Part shown: positions 17,758-27,043 of the stretch, piece by piece
Layout: every line of letters begins with the position of its first letter
How positions within the stretch are numbered: the first letter of the stretch is position 1
Program-made: the position numbers and the translations under genes
Notes under the pieces: generated by a model
Told to the model about the DNA's origin: nothing
What the model saw: the letters and a program-made list of their open reading frames with translations, nothing else
The model's database searches: none
Assembly: GCF_037969875.1 (NCBI RefSeq)
Contig: NZ_CP150218.1
Location: forward strand, 6,944,001 to 7,008,000
DNA length: 64,000 bases
Origin: Paenibacillus sp. FSL R7-0337
GTDB lineage: Bacteria; Bacillota; Bacilli; Paenibacillales; Paenibacillaceae
Reading direction: 5' to 3'

Positions 17758-18381
17758 ATGAAACATGCACCTTTTATAGCCGTGGAAGGCCCGATTGGAG
17801 CCGGTAAAACCACCCTCGCCACGATGCTCGCCACCGAACTACAGCTTCCGGTCATTAAAGAAATTGTCGACGAGAATCCGTTTCTGGACAAGTTCTATCA
17901 GAATATGGACGACTGGAGCTTCCAGCTTGAGATGTTCTTTCTCTGCAACCGGTTCAAGCAGCTTGAAGACACAACTGTGCAGTACATAGATCAAGGGGAG
18001 CCGGTCATTTCGGATTATCATATCTATAAGAATCTGATCTTCGGGGAACGGACGCTGAAGGGATCGAAACGGGACAAATACCGGGAGATCTATCATATTC
18101 TGACCGATGATTTCCCCAAGCCGAACATCATTCTGTATATCCGGGCGGATCTGGATACGCTGCTGGCCCGGATTGCCAAGCGCGCGCGTACATTTGAAGA
18201 GATCATTGCCCCTGCCTACCTCCAGCAGTTAATTGAGGATTATGACGATGCAATGGCCTCACTGGCCCGCCGCGAACCGTCCACCGTAATCGTCACTATC
18301 GACGGAAATCAGGTGGATTTCGTGGAGAATCCCGAAGATTTCAACACCATCGCGAAGCAAGTAAAGGAGCTTATGAAATGA
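17758..18381 (+). CDS. dgk: Deoxyguanosine kinase
   Basis: 207 residues of the deoxynucleoside kinase family, phosphorylating purine deoxynucleosides for salvage. The P-loop GPIGAGKT is at 11-18, the substrate segment is KEIVDENPFLDKFYQNMDDW, and the SDYHIYKNLIFGERTL block is characteristic of Bacillus Dgk. The ATG at 17758 lies 12 bases after GGAGG; an in-frame TTG at 17737 would overlap that site. The four-base ATGA overlap with the next kinase shows an operon. Confidence 0.92.
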   Translation: MKHAPFIAVEGPIGAGKTTLATMLATELQLPVIKEIVDENPFLDKFYQNMDDWSFQLEMFFLCNRFKQLEDTTVQYIDQGEPVISDYHIYKNLIFGERTLKGSKRDKYREIYHILTDDFPKPNIILYIRADLDTLLARIAKRARTFEEIIAPAYLQQLIEDYDDAMASLARREPSTVIVTIDGNQVDFVENPEDFNTIAKQVKELMK

Positions 18382-19031
18382 GTAGTTACAACATCCCGAA
18401 TGATGCCATTATCACTGTGGCCGGAACCGTAGGTGTCGGCAAGTCGACGCTGACCGCAGCACTCGCGCAGCGCCTGAATTTCCAGACCTCGCTGGAGCAG
18501 GTAGATCATAACCCGTACCTGGAGAAGTTCTATCACGATTTCGAGCGGTGGAGCTTCCACCTGCAGATCTATTTCCTGGCCGAACGCTTCAAGGAGCAGA
18601 AGAAGATGTTCGAGCTGGGCGGCGGGTTTGTGCAGGACCGTTCGATTTATGAGGACACAGGGATTTTCGCCAAAATGCACGCCGATCAAGGCACCATGTC
18701 CCCGACCGATTATGCTACGTACACCAGCCTCTATGAGGCCATGGTAATGACGCCATATTTCCCGCATCCCGACGTGCTGATCTATATTGAAGGCAGCCTG
18801 CCTTCGATCCTGACCCGCATCAATGAGCGCGGACGCGAGATGGAGATCCAGACCGACGTCTCCTACTGGGAGCATATGCACGGCCGCTATTCCCAGTGGA
18901 TTAACGAATTCAGCGCCTGTCCGGTGCTGCGGCTGAATATTGATGAGTACGATGTGCATGATCCCGCCTCGGTGTCTGCCATTCTGGATCAGGTAGGCCG
19001 GACGATTGGGCAGCGGGTGGCACAAGCATAA
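18378..19031 (+). CDS. dck: Deoxyadenosine/deoxycytidine kinase
   Basis: 217 residues. P-loop GTVGVGKS at 16-23, DHNPYLEKFYHDFERW for substrate binding, and the VQDRSIYEDTGIFA motif with the DRS triplet used in catalysis. It phosphorylates deoxyadenosine and deoxycytidine, completing the salvage pair with dgk, which it overlaps by four bases. Confidence 0.93.
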   Translation: MSSYNIPNDAIITVAGTVGVGKSTLTAALAQRLNFQTSLEQVDHNPYLEKFYHDFERWSFHLQIYFLAERFKEQKKMFELGGGFVQDRSIYEDTGIFAKMHADQGTMSPTDYATYTSLYEAMVMTPYFPHPDVLIYIEGSLPSILTRINERGREMEIQTDVSYWEHMHGRYSQWINEFSACPVLRLNIDEYDVHDPASVSAILDQVGRTIGQRVAQA

Positions 19032-19051
19032 AGTGTTTATTTACAAAAAAA

Positions 19052-19095
19052 AGAGCGTTTCACAGCCGATAGAGACTGTGGAACGCTCTTTTTCG
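19052..19095 (+). terminator. Rho-independent terminator after dck
   Basis: AGAGCGTTTCACAG pairs with CTGTGGAACGCTCT, followed by TTTTT. The complementary A run upstream means it could also act on the minus strand. Confidence 0.9.
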
Positions 19096-19293
19096 TTAGG
19101 ACGAACGATTAGTTCGATTGATCTACATAATAATTAGCGGTTTACCTGAAAATTATGCTGTCTATAGGTCTGTATAATATTTCGCATTTGCACCTTAATT
19201 TGGGTAATGTGGCCTGTTTCAAATCACCTGCCATTGGATTAATTAAAAACAGAAGGAAATATTACCAATTGAGAAAAGCTAAATCAAATGAAG

Positions 19294-19713
19294 TTAATAC
19301 ATAATTAACACAGTCAGAATGACTGGAACAGTAAGAAAAGGAGCGAAGGGCACGGAGCCGGGAATATCCTGCCGGTAAGTCCGCTTCAAGAGCAGAACCG
19401 CAGCACATAACAGACAAGCCGCACCGAACAGGGCCAGATTCAGGAGTCCTCCCAGCCATACCCCTACAGCCGAGATTAGCTTAATGTCTCCTGCTCCAAT
19501 TGAACGAGAGTACCTGCGCAAGAGAAGAAGGGGGGCGGCGGGAAGAAGCAAACCGTTAAGCGAGTTCAGCAGAGACCCGTACAGGATCATATGAAGAATG
19601 CCCACTCCCAGAATTAAGACTGTCAGAATATTGGGAATCTTGCGCCGGCGGATATCATTTAAGCTACATAGGATCAGTATTAGCATAAGGCTGGATAACA
19701 GTAGGAGTTTCAT
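19294..19713 (-). CDS. Prepilin peptidase, A24 family (TadV/CpaA type)
   Basis: 139 residues with about five membrane segments. It has the two aspartates of A24 peptidases: one in SLNDIRRRKIPN, the other in the GAGDIKLISAVG motif. It is the short form without a methylase domain, as found in Tad systems, and should cleave the leader of Flp-like prepilins at the inner face of the membrane. The start ATG at 19713 follows GAGGCG; a GTG three codons upstream is too close to that site. It is transcribed away from the Tad-like operon that starts 156 bases to its right, and probably serves its pilin-like proteins. Confidence 0.9.
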   Translation of the reverse strand: MKLLLLSSLMLILILCSLNDIRRRKIPNILTVLILGVGILHMILYGSLLNSLNGLLLPAAPLLLLRRYSRSIGAGDIKLISAVGVWLGGLLNLALFGAACLLCAAVLLLKRTYRQDIPGSVPFAPFLTVPVILTVLIMY

Positions 19714-19869
19714 ATAGGACACCGCCTCGGATTCTGTGTGCTGTGCTGGGTTTTGTGCTCTGCACTATTAGTCGTTTTATGGAAAATGTTCTCATGATGT
19801 GCCGTATTGTGTCAAGGCTGAAGGCCGGGGTTCTATACCAGGCAAATTTACAATGAAAGAGGATTGATG

Positions 19870-21252
19870 ATGAGGGTACTTCTACTGGCTGGTACAGGTC
19901 ACGGGTACATCACTGCCCATATCGCTGATCCGTGGACAACTATGAATGACGGAGGCCTGCGGGTCCGGGATACAGCCGGGTTATTGCAGAATTCCACGAT
20001 TCCCGCACCGGAAGCTGTTGTGATTACAGACGAAGGATTGCCGGACGGACTGGCTGCTGACAGGGAGTCTGTTCATAATCTGTTAGAGCATCTATCCCAG
20101 ACCCGGGAAGACACTCCGGTAATTATATTAACGAGAGACCCGCGTCAGAGAGAAGCATGGTCATCCCTTGCAAGACAATATCTGGGGCTCAGTGTTCTTG
20201 AATATCATACACCCAGGCTGCCAATCGCATTGGTGAAGCAGGCTTTGGCACAGCTTGCAGATCGTCTGAGGAATAATGGGTTAGGATCAGGCAGCCTAGA
20301 AATGCGCTTCACGCCAGCCCGGGAGAGTGAACCGGGTGAGCTGAAGGGCAAGAAGCGTTCTTTCCTGGACAGGTTCCGTTCCAAAGGCAAGGATACAGAA
20401 GCTCTCCAGTCCACTGATTCGCTCTCCCGGGAACTGGCGAACATCAGCCGGGGGATGAGCCGGGTAGTGGCGGTGACCGGACACCGGGGCAGCGGGCTGA
20501 CGAGCACCGCAGTCAATCTGGCGGCAGAAGCTGCAAAACGCGGACTGAACACTATTCTTGTGGATATGGATACTGAATACAGAGGGATTAACTTATATTT
20601 CAGCGGATTTGATGAACAGGCGCACAAGGATGAGCATCTGGGGAGTTCCTTGATCCGGATGCTGGCGAAGCCGCAGGATTACAGGACCAATGCTTTTCCG
20701 GTCCAAGGAAACCTATGGATGACTACACTCAGCTACGGATTCCAGGACAAGCGGGCGATTCAGCAATTCTACACCAGCGAGAAGCTGGCCGGATTGTTAT
20801 CGGCTCTGCGGAATAACTTCAACCTGGTCGTACTCGATCTTCCCCTGGATGCCATGCGGCAGATGGAGAGTGCGCTGATTCATATGGATACCTTCGGACT
20901 GTGTGTTCCTAACAACCTATATTCGGTGCTAAGCACCCTGCGGAATATTGAATTAGTGCTTGAACGGGATTCTGCCGCCTATCTCAATGCCAAGACCAAA
21001 GTTATTGTCACCCGCTATAATCACAGCTTCCGTTATCACGGTGACCTGTTTACCCCGGAGAAGGTCGGTGAGCTGCTCGGCTCGGGCCTCAGTGACAGCT
21101 TCCGGTTTGAACCGGCACTGGCCGGGTACGTGCCTGCCAGTGCCGGATTTGACCAGCAGATCGAAAGTGATATCCCGATTGTGAATAGCGGACCGGAGTT
21201 CGAGCGGGCCTTCGGCACCATACTTCTTAGATTGATGGAGGGTTCGGGGTAG
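19870..21252 (+). CDS. CpaE/TadZ-like protein with altered Walker A
   Basis: 460 residues. The N-terminal 130 residues resemble a receiver-like domain (MRVLLLAGTGHGY). Residues about 200-420 are a MinD/ParA-type fold: VTGHRGSGLTSTAVNLAAEA, ILVDMDTEYRGINLYF and LVVLDLPLDAM. In Tad systems this protein localises the pilus machine. The P-loop reads GHRGSGLTS, with Leu where the catalytic Lys should be, so ATP hydrolysis is doubtful. ATG at 19870 lies seven bases after GAGG; an ATG directly before it is possible. First gene of the long operon, joined to cpaB with no gap. Confidence 0.82.
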   Translation: MRVLLLAGTGHGYITAHIADPWTTMNDGGLRVRDTAGLLQNSTIPAPEAVVITDEGLPDGLAADRESVHNLLEHLSQTREDTPVIILTRDPRQREAWSSLARQYLGLSVLEYHTPRLPIALVKQALAQLADRLRNNGLGSGSLEMRFTPARESEPGELKGKKRSFLDRFRSKGKDTEALQSTDSLSRELANISRGMSRVVAVTGHRGSGLTSTAVNLAAEAAKRGLNTILVDMDTEYRGINLYFSGFDEQAHKDEHLGSSLIRMLAKPQDYRTNAFPVQGNLWMTTLSYGFQDKRAIQQFYTSEKLAGLLSALRNNFNLVVLDLPLDAMRQMESALIHMDTFGLCVPNNLYSVLSTLRNIELVLERDSAAYLNAKTKVIVTRYNHSFRYHGDLFTPEKVGELLGSGLSDSFRFEPALAGYVPASAGFDQQIESDIPIVNSGPEFERAFGTILLRLMEGSG

Positions 21253-22137
21253 ATGGATATCAGAAGTGTAAAAAATGTGGCTCCCAACCGGAACCTGTTG
21301 AAACGAATAGTTGCAGTACTGTTCAGTCTGACCGTCATTGTCGTCTCATACATAGTCATCACCAACGCCAGCCAGGATGCCCGTGATACGGTAGAGGTGC
21401 TGCGGCTCACAGAAAAGGGAGGGCTGCCCGCCTTTACGGTGCTGACAGAGAAGCAAGTGGAGACCTATAACATTATCCGCACAGAGTATACATCCGATAT
21501 GGTGCTGGCGGACAAGCTTCCTGAAGTACTGGGCAAGTTCACGAAATATTATATTCGGGATAATAGTGTGCTGTATGAGGATCAGCTGCTGGATGAGAAG
21601 CCGGTCAAGAATGAATGGCTGTATAAGCTGGGTGAGAAGCAGGAAGTCCTCACCCTGCCCTACAACTTCCTTGAGGCTGGCGGAGACATTCTGATGCCGG
21701 GAGACCGTGTCCGTATCCGGGTGTCTTACAATGTGGAAGAAGCTGCAGCTTCTGGTGCAGGAGGCAATCCCAATGCCGTATTCAACCCCTCACAGTCCTC
21801 CGTTACGAAGACCGAGATTCTGTTCGACAGTATTGTCATCAAGGATATGCTCAACGCCAACAGCCATTCGATCTATGAGGTATACAAGGAAGTGCTGAAG
21901 CTGAGCGAGGACAAGCGGCAGGAGGTTATGCGCAGCGACGATTTCCTGAAGAGCATTCAGCCCAAGGCTCTGCTGCTGGAAGGCTCAGGTGAGGAGATTA
22001 ATAAGTATGCCAAATACAAAAGCCTGGACAGCAAAAGCTTTCTGATTACGATGCTCAGCAGAAGCGGCAGCACGGTAATTATGGATGAGCTGCCTACACT
22101 GCAAAATGAGGTGGAATCATGGATCGAAAAGAAGTAA
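21253..22137 (+). CDS. CpaB/RcpC-like pilus assembly protein
   Basis: 294 residues. One membrane segment at about 19-37 (VAVLFSLTVIVVSYIVITNA) is followed by a SAF-like part (AFTVLTEKQVETYNI..., DNSVLYEDQLLDEK) and a beta-rich stretch (GDILMPGDRVRIRVSY). CpaB proteins sit on the outer side of the membrane in Tad pilus systems. The ATG begins at the base after the preceding TAG, and the end overlaps the next gene by 19 bases, so translation is coupled on both sides. Confidence 0.8.
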   Translation: MDIRSVKNVAPNRNLLKRIVAVLFSLTVIVVSYIVITNASQDARDTVEVLRLTEKGGLPAFTVLTEKQVETYNIIRTEYTSDMVLADKLPEVLGKFTKYYIRDNSVLYEDQLLDEKPVKNEWLYKLGEKQEVLTLPYNFLEAGGDILMPGDRVRIRVSYNVEEAAASGAGGNPNAVFNPSQSSVTKTEILFDSIVIKDMLNANSHSIYEVYKEVLKLSEDKRQEVMRSDDFLKSIQPKALLLEGSGEEINKYAKYKSLDSKSFLITMLSRSGSTVIMDELPTLQNEVESWIEKK

Positions 22138-22946
22138 AAAAACTGGAGAGCATCTTCCGCAAGATATCCTCTAAGGAGCTGGTAGGAGCCGAGTTTCGGG
22201 ACAGCCCGCTGATCTATAGTGTTATTGGTTTCTTGCCGGCTTGTGAAGGGACAGATCAGGCCATGCTGATCGGCAATTTAGGCTATCTGCTGGCACAACA
22301 AGGCTTCAACACCTGCATCGTGGATTTTAAAGTGTTCAATCCGAACCTCTACTATCTGTTTGGTGTAGATCCTCCCGCCAGAGGAAAAGGGCTGATCCGG
22401 GTGCTCAAAAGCGATAAAGCGGATATGCGTGAAGATATTGCTCCTACTTCTGAGGAGAACCTGTATCTGCTCTCCCCCAGTCCCTATGATCTGCTGGAGG
22501 AATACTTCGAATTTGGTTTCGCGCATATTGAACAGGTATTATCCACACTTAAGGGAATGTTCGATATTATCCTGCTGGACATTCCATATAATCCTCCACT
22601 CGAATTCTGTACGGGGGCGATGAAGCACTGCCATATCGGATATTTTACAGCAGCCGAGCGGATCGAGGCTCCGGGCAATATGACCAAGCTGCTGGACTTT
22701 GCCGCTTCCATTGGCATCAGCACAGCCAAGTTCACCAGTGTGATTATGATGAACCTGCATGAGATCGGGCTGGATTATAAGGTGTTCAAGCAGATGGGCT
22801 TTCAGATCGCAGCAGCGCTGCCCTTTGTGAAGGCCGCAGCGGCGTACACCCAGGACGGCAAGCTATATGTTAAAGATCATCCTCTGCAAAATAAGGCATT
22901 CATGAAGGAAATGAACCGTTTGCGGGATTCCATTATTAATCAGTGA
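22119..22946 (+). CDS. Second CpaE-like MinD-fold protein lacking a P-loop
   Basis: 275 residues with the strand order of the ParA/MinD fold (YSVIGFLPACEGTDQAMLIG, CIVDFKVFNPNLYYLFG, FDIILLDIPYNPP). The position of the P-loop reads PACEGTDQA, with no GKT/S at all, so it probably does not hydrolyse ATP. It may pair with the first CpaE-like protein as a scaffold. It overlaps cpaB and is followed 14 bases later by cpaF. Confidence 0.75.
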   Translation: MDRKEVKKLESIFRKISSKELVGAEFRDSPLIYSVIGFLPACEGTDQAMLIGNLGYLLAQQGFNTCIVDFKVFNPNLYYLFGVDPPARGKGLIRVLKSDKADMREDIAPTSEENLYLLSPSPYDLLEEYFEFGFAHIEQVLSTLKGMFDIILLDIPYNPPLEFCTGAMKHCHIGYFTAAERIEAPGNMTKLLDFAASIGISTAKFTSVIMMNLHEIGLDYKVFKQMGFQIAAALPFVKAAAAYTQDGKLYVKDHPLQNKAFMKEMNRLRDSIINQ

Positions 22947-22960
22947 AGGAGGCCTGAGCC

Positions 22961-24427
22961 TTGCTAACCCGGGCAAAAGTAAGTGAAATGCAGCAGAAGT
23001 TCTCGCACCACAGCACTCAAGCGGAAGATATGGATGCACTCAAAAATAAATACACCACCATCAGCTTCGAGGAAGCGCTGGAATTATGCCAGAAATATAT
23101 TAGCAAGGCAGCAACGAATGCCTTCCGCCGGGAGAGAGACCCGATCCGCAAACGGGAAATGACCCAGGGGTATATTATGGAGTTTGTCGATTCCCAGAAG
23201 CCTAGTGTGGAGGAATATGGCGGTTTGCAGTCCCTGAAAAATGCGCTGATTAACGAAATCACGCATTATGGCCCGATAACCGAGGCCATGGAGGACCCGC
23301 AAATTGACGAGATCCGGGCCAACGGGCCGGAACAGATCTTCGTGGAGACCGGCGGCAAAACGCTGCGCTGGGACCAGCATTTCACAGACCGCGAACATAT
23401 GGAGCGTATCATATCGAAGTTAATTGGAGTGTCCAAGATGCGCCTAACACCGAAGGTTCCGATGGTGAATGCCCGAACGGTGGAAGGGTACCGGGTGAAT
23501 GCCACGCATGCGGAAATCTCACCCTATGAGCTGCCTGCTTTTGTAATTCGCAAATTCAGCAAAAAAAGTCTTACTCCAGCCATGATGATTCATGAACAAA
23601 GCTTCTCCGTCAATATGTTCCGGCTGCTCTCCCTAATTCCCAAAGCAGATCAGTCATGGATTACTGTAGGACCAACCGGTAGCGGTAAAACTACGCTGAA
23701 TGAAGTGCTAGTGAAGCAGATTCATCCGCTCTCCCGGATTATAACCATTGAGAATCCGTCCGAGATGCGGCTGCACCGCCGGGAAGGTGGAGAATTCGGC
23801 CCCATCATCAATGATGTGCTGCAGTACGAATCCGTGCCTGAAGAGGATGATGCCAGCCCGGCTACCATGGAGAATCTGCTGATCAATGCGATGAGGCAGT
23901 CTCCCCATTGGATCGGGCCGGGCGAGCTGCGGACCCCGGGTGAATTCGCGACTGCGCTGCGGGCGGCACAGACGGGGCATTTCTTCTTCACCACACTTCA
24001 TGCCGAAGGGGATGAGGAGGCGATCTACCGCTTCCTGACTGCCTATCTGATGGTGTCGAATGAACCTGCCGAGCTCGCCTTGCGCAACATTTGCAGTGCA
24101 GTCAAATTCGTAATCTACCAGGAGAAGCTGGCTGACGGTACCCGCAAGGTCACGTCGATATCTGAGATTCTGGGGTCTGAAGGCTTGAAGCCGCTGATTA
24201 ATCCGATTTATAAGTTCATCTATGATGATGTGGTGGAGGAGGCGGGCGGCACAAGGGTGGTCCAAATCATCGGGCGGCACAAGCGGGTGGGCAAGCTATC
24301 CCTGCGTGCCCAGGAATCTATGCTCAAGGCCGGCATTAAGCGCAGCCGGTTTGAATTCCTCACCCGGGAGCCCCTCGATGACGAAACGGAGGGTTATGCA
24401 TTCGATGAATGTGAACTTACTCATTAG
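22961..24427 (+). CDS. cpaF: CpaF/TadA secretion ATPase
   Basis: 488 residues. It is the hexameric motor that powers pilin assembly in Tad systems. Walker A is VGPTGSGKTT near residue 238, the family block is SPHWIGPGELRTPGEFATAL, and the His box TTLHAEGDEEAIYR follows. An N-terminal domain of about 90 residues precedes EITHYGPITEAMEDPQIDEI, the usual CpaF N-domain. It starts with TTG at 22961, eight bases after AAGGAGG. Unlike the two CpaE-like proteins, its nucleotide site is intact, so it is the likely energy source for this part of the system. Confidence 0.92.
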   Translation: MLTRAKVSEMQQKFSHHSTQAEDMDALKNKYTTISFEEALELCQKYISKAATNAFRRERDPIRKREMTQGYIMEFVDSQKPSVEEYGGLQSLKNALINEITHYGPITEAMEDPQIDEIRANGPEQIFVETGGKTLRWDQHFTDREHMERIISKLIGVSKMRLTPKVPMVNARTVEGYRVNATHAEISPYELPAFVIRKFSKKSLTPAMMIHEQSFSVNMFRLLSLIPKADQSWITVGPTGSGKTTLNEVLVKQIHPLSRIITIENPSEMRLHRREGGEFGPIINDVLQYESVPEEDDASPATMENLLINAMRQSPHWIGPGELRTPGEFATALRAAQTGHFFFTTLHAEGDEEAIYRFLTAYLMVSNEPAELALRNICSAVKFVIYQEKLADGTRKVTSISEILGSEGLKPLINPIYKFIYDDVVEEAGGTRVVQIIGRHKRVGKLSLRAQESMLKAGIKRSRFEFLTREPLDDETEGYAFDECELTH

Positions 24428-25388
24428 TCTGCTGCTCGGCGCTGCGGCCTTTGTGCTGTTCAATACGATCTTCCAGGTCCGCTTCTTCGAGGGCTCTCTT
24501 CACCGCCTGTTAGATATGCTGGACACGGTGGCCGACCATCTTGGTAAATACAATACCAAACGTTACGTTGCCCGGATTAAGCGGGAGCGTATTGTCAAGC
24601 GCAAGGAGAACCCGATCGCGAAATATAACCGGCTGGTGGAAGGGCTGATTCTGGATTTCAACCTCCCGGTTACTCTGGAGAGCTTCACTTCTCTGCTCTG
24701 CATTTCTTTCGCGCTGGTAGCCGTGGTCATTGTGTTCTTCATGAATAGTGTAACGTTGTCGGTAGTCGTAACCATCTCCATCTTTGTCGGCCTGATGACC
24801 TGGTTCGTGATGCAGTCCAAGATTATACGTGCCCAGGATATCGAAAATATTATGGACGCAGAGGATCTGATCTGTCCGCTGGCACGTGACGGTGTGCTGG
24901 TCGCGATCAAGAAGGTGATGGAGAGTGACGAATACATCAGCCCTAACATCCGGGTCTATCTCCGGCAGTTCATTGATAACTGCGAGAATAACGGATATAG
25001 CTTCAGGCAGGCCATCACTCTGCTGAACCGCCAGCTCGGTCCTAAGTTCGATGATTTTACGAAGAAGGCGATTGTGTTTGAATATAACGAACGCAAGGGA
25101 ATGGCCGACATTTTCCTGGATATTGTAGATGAGAATGCGGTACTGAGGGAGATCAATGCGCGTAAGGAGACGATTTTCCGTAAAATGAACCGTGATTTCC
25201 TGATGAAAACCGTCATCGTACTGCTATTCTTCATCTACGCTCTGTCCATTGACGGATTTCGCGAATTCATGCTGGATACGCAGGCTGGCAAGCTAATTAA
25301 TACCATGATGATCTGTGTAATCTGTCTGAGCTTTGCACGCACCCAGGCGCTCCAGGGTAACCTTGGGGGAGGAAGTGACCGTAAATGA
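24405..25388 (+). CDS. tadB: TadB-like membrane platform protein
   Basis: 327 residues. Membrane segments at the N-terminus (LLISLLLGAAAFVLFNTIF), middle (a pair around ALVAVVIVFFMNSVTLSVVVTI) and C-terminus flank a cytoplasmic helical T2SS-F-type domain (VLVAIKKVMESDEYISP, FDDFTKKAIVFEYNERKGM). It forms the inner-membrane platform with TadC, driven by CpaF. The ATG at 24405 overlaps cpaF by 23 bases; an ATG three codons upstream sits too near the GGAGGG site. Confidence 0.82.
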   Translation: MNVNLLISLLLGAAAFVLFNTIFQVRFFEGSLHRLLDMLDTVADHLGKYNTKRYVARIKRERIVKRKENPIAKYNRLVEGLILDFNLPVTLESFTSLLCISFALVAVVIVFFMNSVTLSVVVTISIFVGLMTWFVMQSKIIRAQDIENIMDAEDLICPLARDGVLVAIKKVMESDEYISPNIRVYLRQFIDNCENNGYSFRQAITLLNRQLGPKFDDFTKKAIVFEYNERKGMADIFLDIVDENAVLREINARKETIFRKMNRDFLMKTVIVLLFFIYALSIDGFREFMLDTQAGKLINTMMICVICLSFARTQALQGNLGGGSDRK

Positions 25389-26266
25389 TCTTTATTGCCA
25401 AGGTGTGTGCCTTAACGTCCATTCTGTATCTGATTAAGCTGTTTCTCCTGCCCATGCTGAAGCCGGTCAGCGGACGAAAGAAGAAGCGCGCACGCCGGTT
25501 CATGAACGAACGAAAAAGCACGCAGCTGAAGCAGCGGGTAGCATTGTACAAAAAGAACTTTGCCCTGAAATATATGACAGGCTTTGTAGGCACCGCAGAC
25601 CGCATCCGCTTCCGCAAGATGATAGACCGTCTGGAGCTGCTGGTCCGGCCGGAGGAGATTAGACTGAATCAATTGCTCTATGCCTCGGGCGGAACGCTTC
25701 TGGCAATCGTGCTGGGCAGTGCAAACCGGCTGCTTGGCTGTGTGACCGCCATCTTCATTCTGCTGGGCTGGATCTATCCGGTCAAGAGTCTTGAAGAACG
25801 TATCGAGAAGAAGAACCGCAATATCTCGCTTGATTTTCCTGCCTTTTACAGCATGGTCTACTACCAGTACTCCAAATCCATCAATATCTATCTGGCAGAT
25901 GTGATCCGGGATTACCTGCCTCATGCGGGCCAGGATATGGCTGAAGAGCTGGGTGTGATGCTGGACAATATTGAATACGGCGAGGAATATGCGCTGAAGC
26001 AGCTCAAGAAACGGGTTCCCATGCGTTATGTCATCAAGTTCTGCGACATCATGGAGACCCGCCTTAGAGGCTATGACAATGTCTCCCAGATGGTGTACCT
26101 CAAGAATGAGGTCAATCAATTTAGGGTGGAAGCACTGGAGAAGGATCTTCTGCGGCGTGAGCGCAGCAATGCCCGAATCCAATGGATACTGATCATCATC
26201 CTGTTTGTGTACATTGCCATTTATTATCTGTTCCTGGTCAAGGGTTCACTGGAAATGTTTCAATAA
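25385..26266 (+). CDS. tadC: TadC-like membrane platform protein
   Basis: 293 residues. It has an N-terminal membrane segment, a central pair (LLYASGGTLLAIVLGSA, LLGCVTAIFILLGWI), a cytoplasmic T2SS-F-like domain (LDFPAFYSMVYYQYSKSINI, LRGYDNVSQMVYL) and a C-terminal segment (WILIIILFVYIAIYYLFLV). It is the second half of the platform and overlaps TadB by four bases (ATGA). Confidence 0.82.
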   Translation: MIFIAKVCALTSILYLIKLFLLPMLKPVSGRKKKRARRFMNERKSTQLKQRVALYKKNFALKYMTGFVGTADRIRFRKMIDRLELLVRPEEIRLNQLLYASGGTLLAIVLGSANRLLGCVTAIFILLGWIYPVKSLEERIEKKNRNISLDFPAFYSMVYYQYSKSINIYLADVIRDYLPHAGQDMAEELGVMLDNIEYGEEYALKQLKKRVPMRYVIKFCDIMETRLRGYDNVSQMVYLKNEVNQFRVEALEKDLLRRERSNARIQWILIIILFVYIAIYYLFLVKGSLEMFQ

Positions 26267-26291
26267 ATTTTATATTCGGAGGTTGAACAAT

Positions 26292-26510
26292 ATGGAGAAG
26301 AAATCGGAAAACGTGGCTAAACCTAAGAAGAGTCAAGAGAGCTTTTGGACAGAAGAGCGCGGGGATATCGGGGTGAAGCAGATTGCACTTACCGTAGCGG
26401 CCATCGTCATTATCGGTGCGGCCATCGTTATTGTGCAAGGAAATCTGGGAGCCTGGATCAGTGACATTTGGGATCTCTTCATGAAGCAGATTGAGAAATT
26501 CACACAGTAA
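26292..26510 (+). CDS. Small Flp-pilin-like protein
   Basis: 72 residues, start set by GGAGG nine bases before the ATG at 26292. A charged N-terminus ends in ERGDIGVKQIAL and is followed by one hydrophobic helix (TVAAIVIIGAAIVIVQ). This is the shape of Flp prepilins, which the peptidase cleaves after Gly; the usual Glu at +5 is replaced by a Lys-Gln pair (GVKQ). It is the best candidate for the major subunit of a pilus or pseudopilus. The call rests on layout, size and context. Confidence 0.65.
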   Translation: MEKKSENVAKPKKSQESFWTEERGDIGVKQIALTVAAIVIIGAAIVIVQGNLGAWISDIWDLFMKQIEKFTQ

Positions 26511-26531
26511 TCTGAAGGAGGTACACCAGCA

Positions 26532-27011
26532 ATGCGGGGAGTCGCAAAATCCTTTCTGGTCGCGATTGTGGTGGCAGCCAGCATTATGGTGTTCACCAAT
26601 CTGGTGTTCTTCTTCCCATGGTACATGACACTGGTCATCGAGACCTTCAACCTGTCACAGGTCGCTGCCGGAGATAACTATATCAAGCAATCCTATTATG
26701 ATGATGCGCTGAAGCGTCTGAAGGAGCGTCCAATCTACCGGGAGCATCCGAATCAGATCGAGGTCGAAGCATTGAATGAAGATAATGGCAGGGCTGTCGG
26801 CAATGACGACGAGACAGTCTATGCCAATGCGACCGAGCTGGAGAAGCCCTACCGCCAGCGGGGAGAGCCCGTGACGGTCACGGTACGCGCAGTTTATCCG
26901 CTGAGCGTTAAGCTATGGGGGGAAGAGATCCGCACGGAGATTCCCGTGTCTTTTTCGCTAACCTCAGTCGGGCTGAAGCACTATAAGGATCTGGACTATT
27001 ATTTCGATTAA
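26532..27011 (+). CDS. Single-pass pseudopilin-like protein
   Basis: 159 residues, GAAGGAGG before the ATG. One long N-terminal hydrophobic helix at about 5-30 (SFLVAIVVAASIMVFTNLVFFF) is followed by a soluble domain with two beta stretches (VTVTVRAVYPLSVKLWG, EIPVSFSLTSVGLKHY). The position after the pilin-like gene suggests a minor pilin, TadE/TadF-like, but I see no family signature. Confidence 0.6.
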   Translation: MRGVAKSFLVAIVVAASIMVFTNLVFFFPWYMTLVIETFNLSQVAAGDNYIKQSYYDDALKRLKERPIYREHPNQIEVEALNEDNGRAVGNDDETVYANATELEKPYRQRGEPVTVTVRAVYPLSVKLWGEEIRTEIPVSFSLTSVGLKHYKDLDYYFD

Positions 27012-27043
27012 CTCATTCGGATGAGAAGCGGGGACTGAAGGAC

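Noticed and set aside
18309..19025. 238-codon minus-strand open frame
   Set aside because: Antisense shadow of dck in GC-rich sequence.
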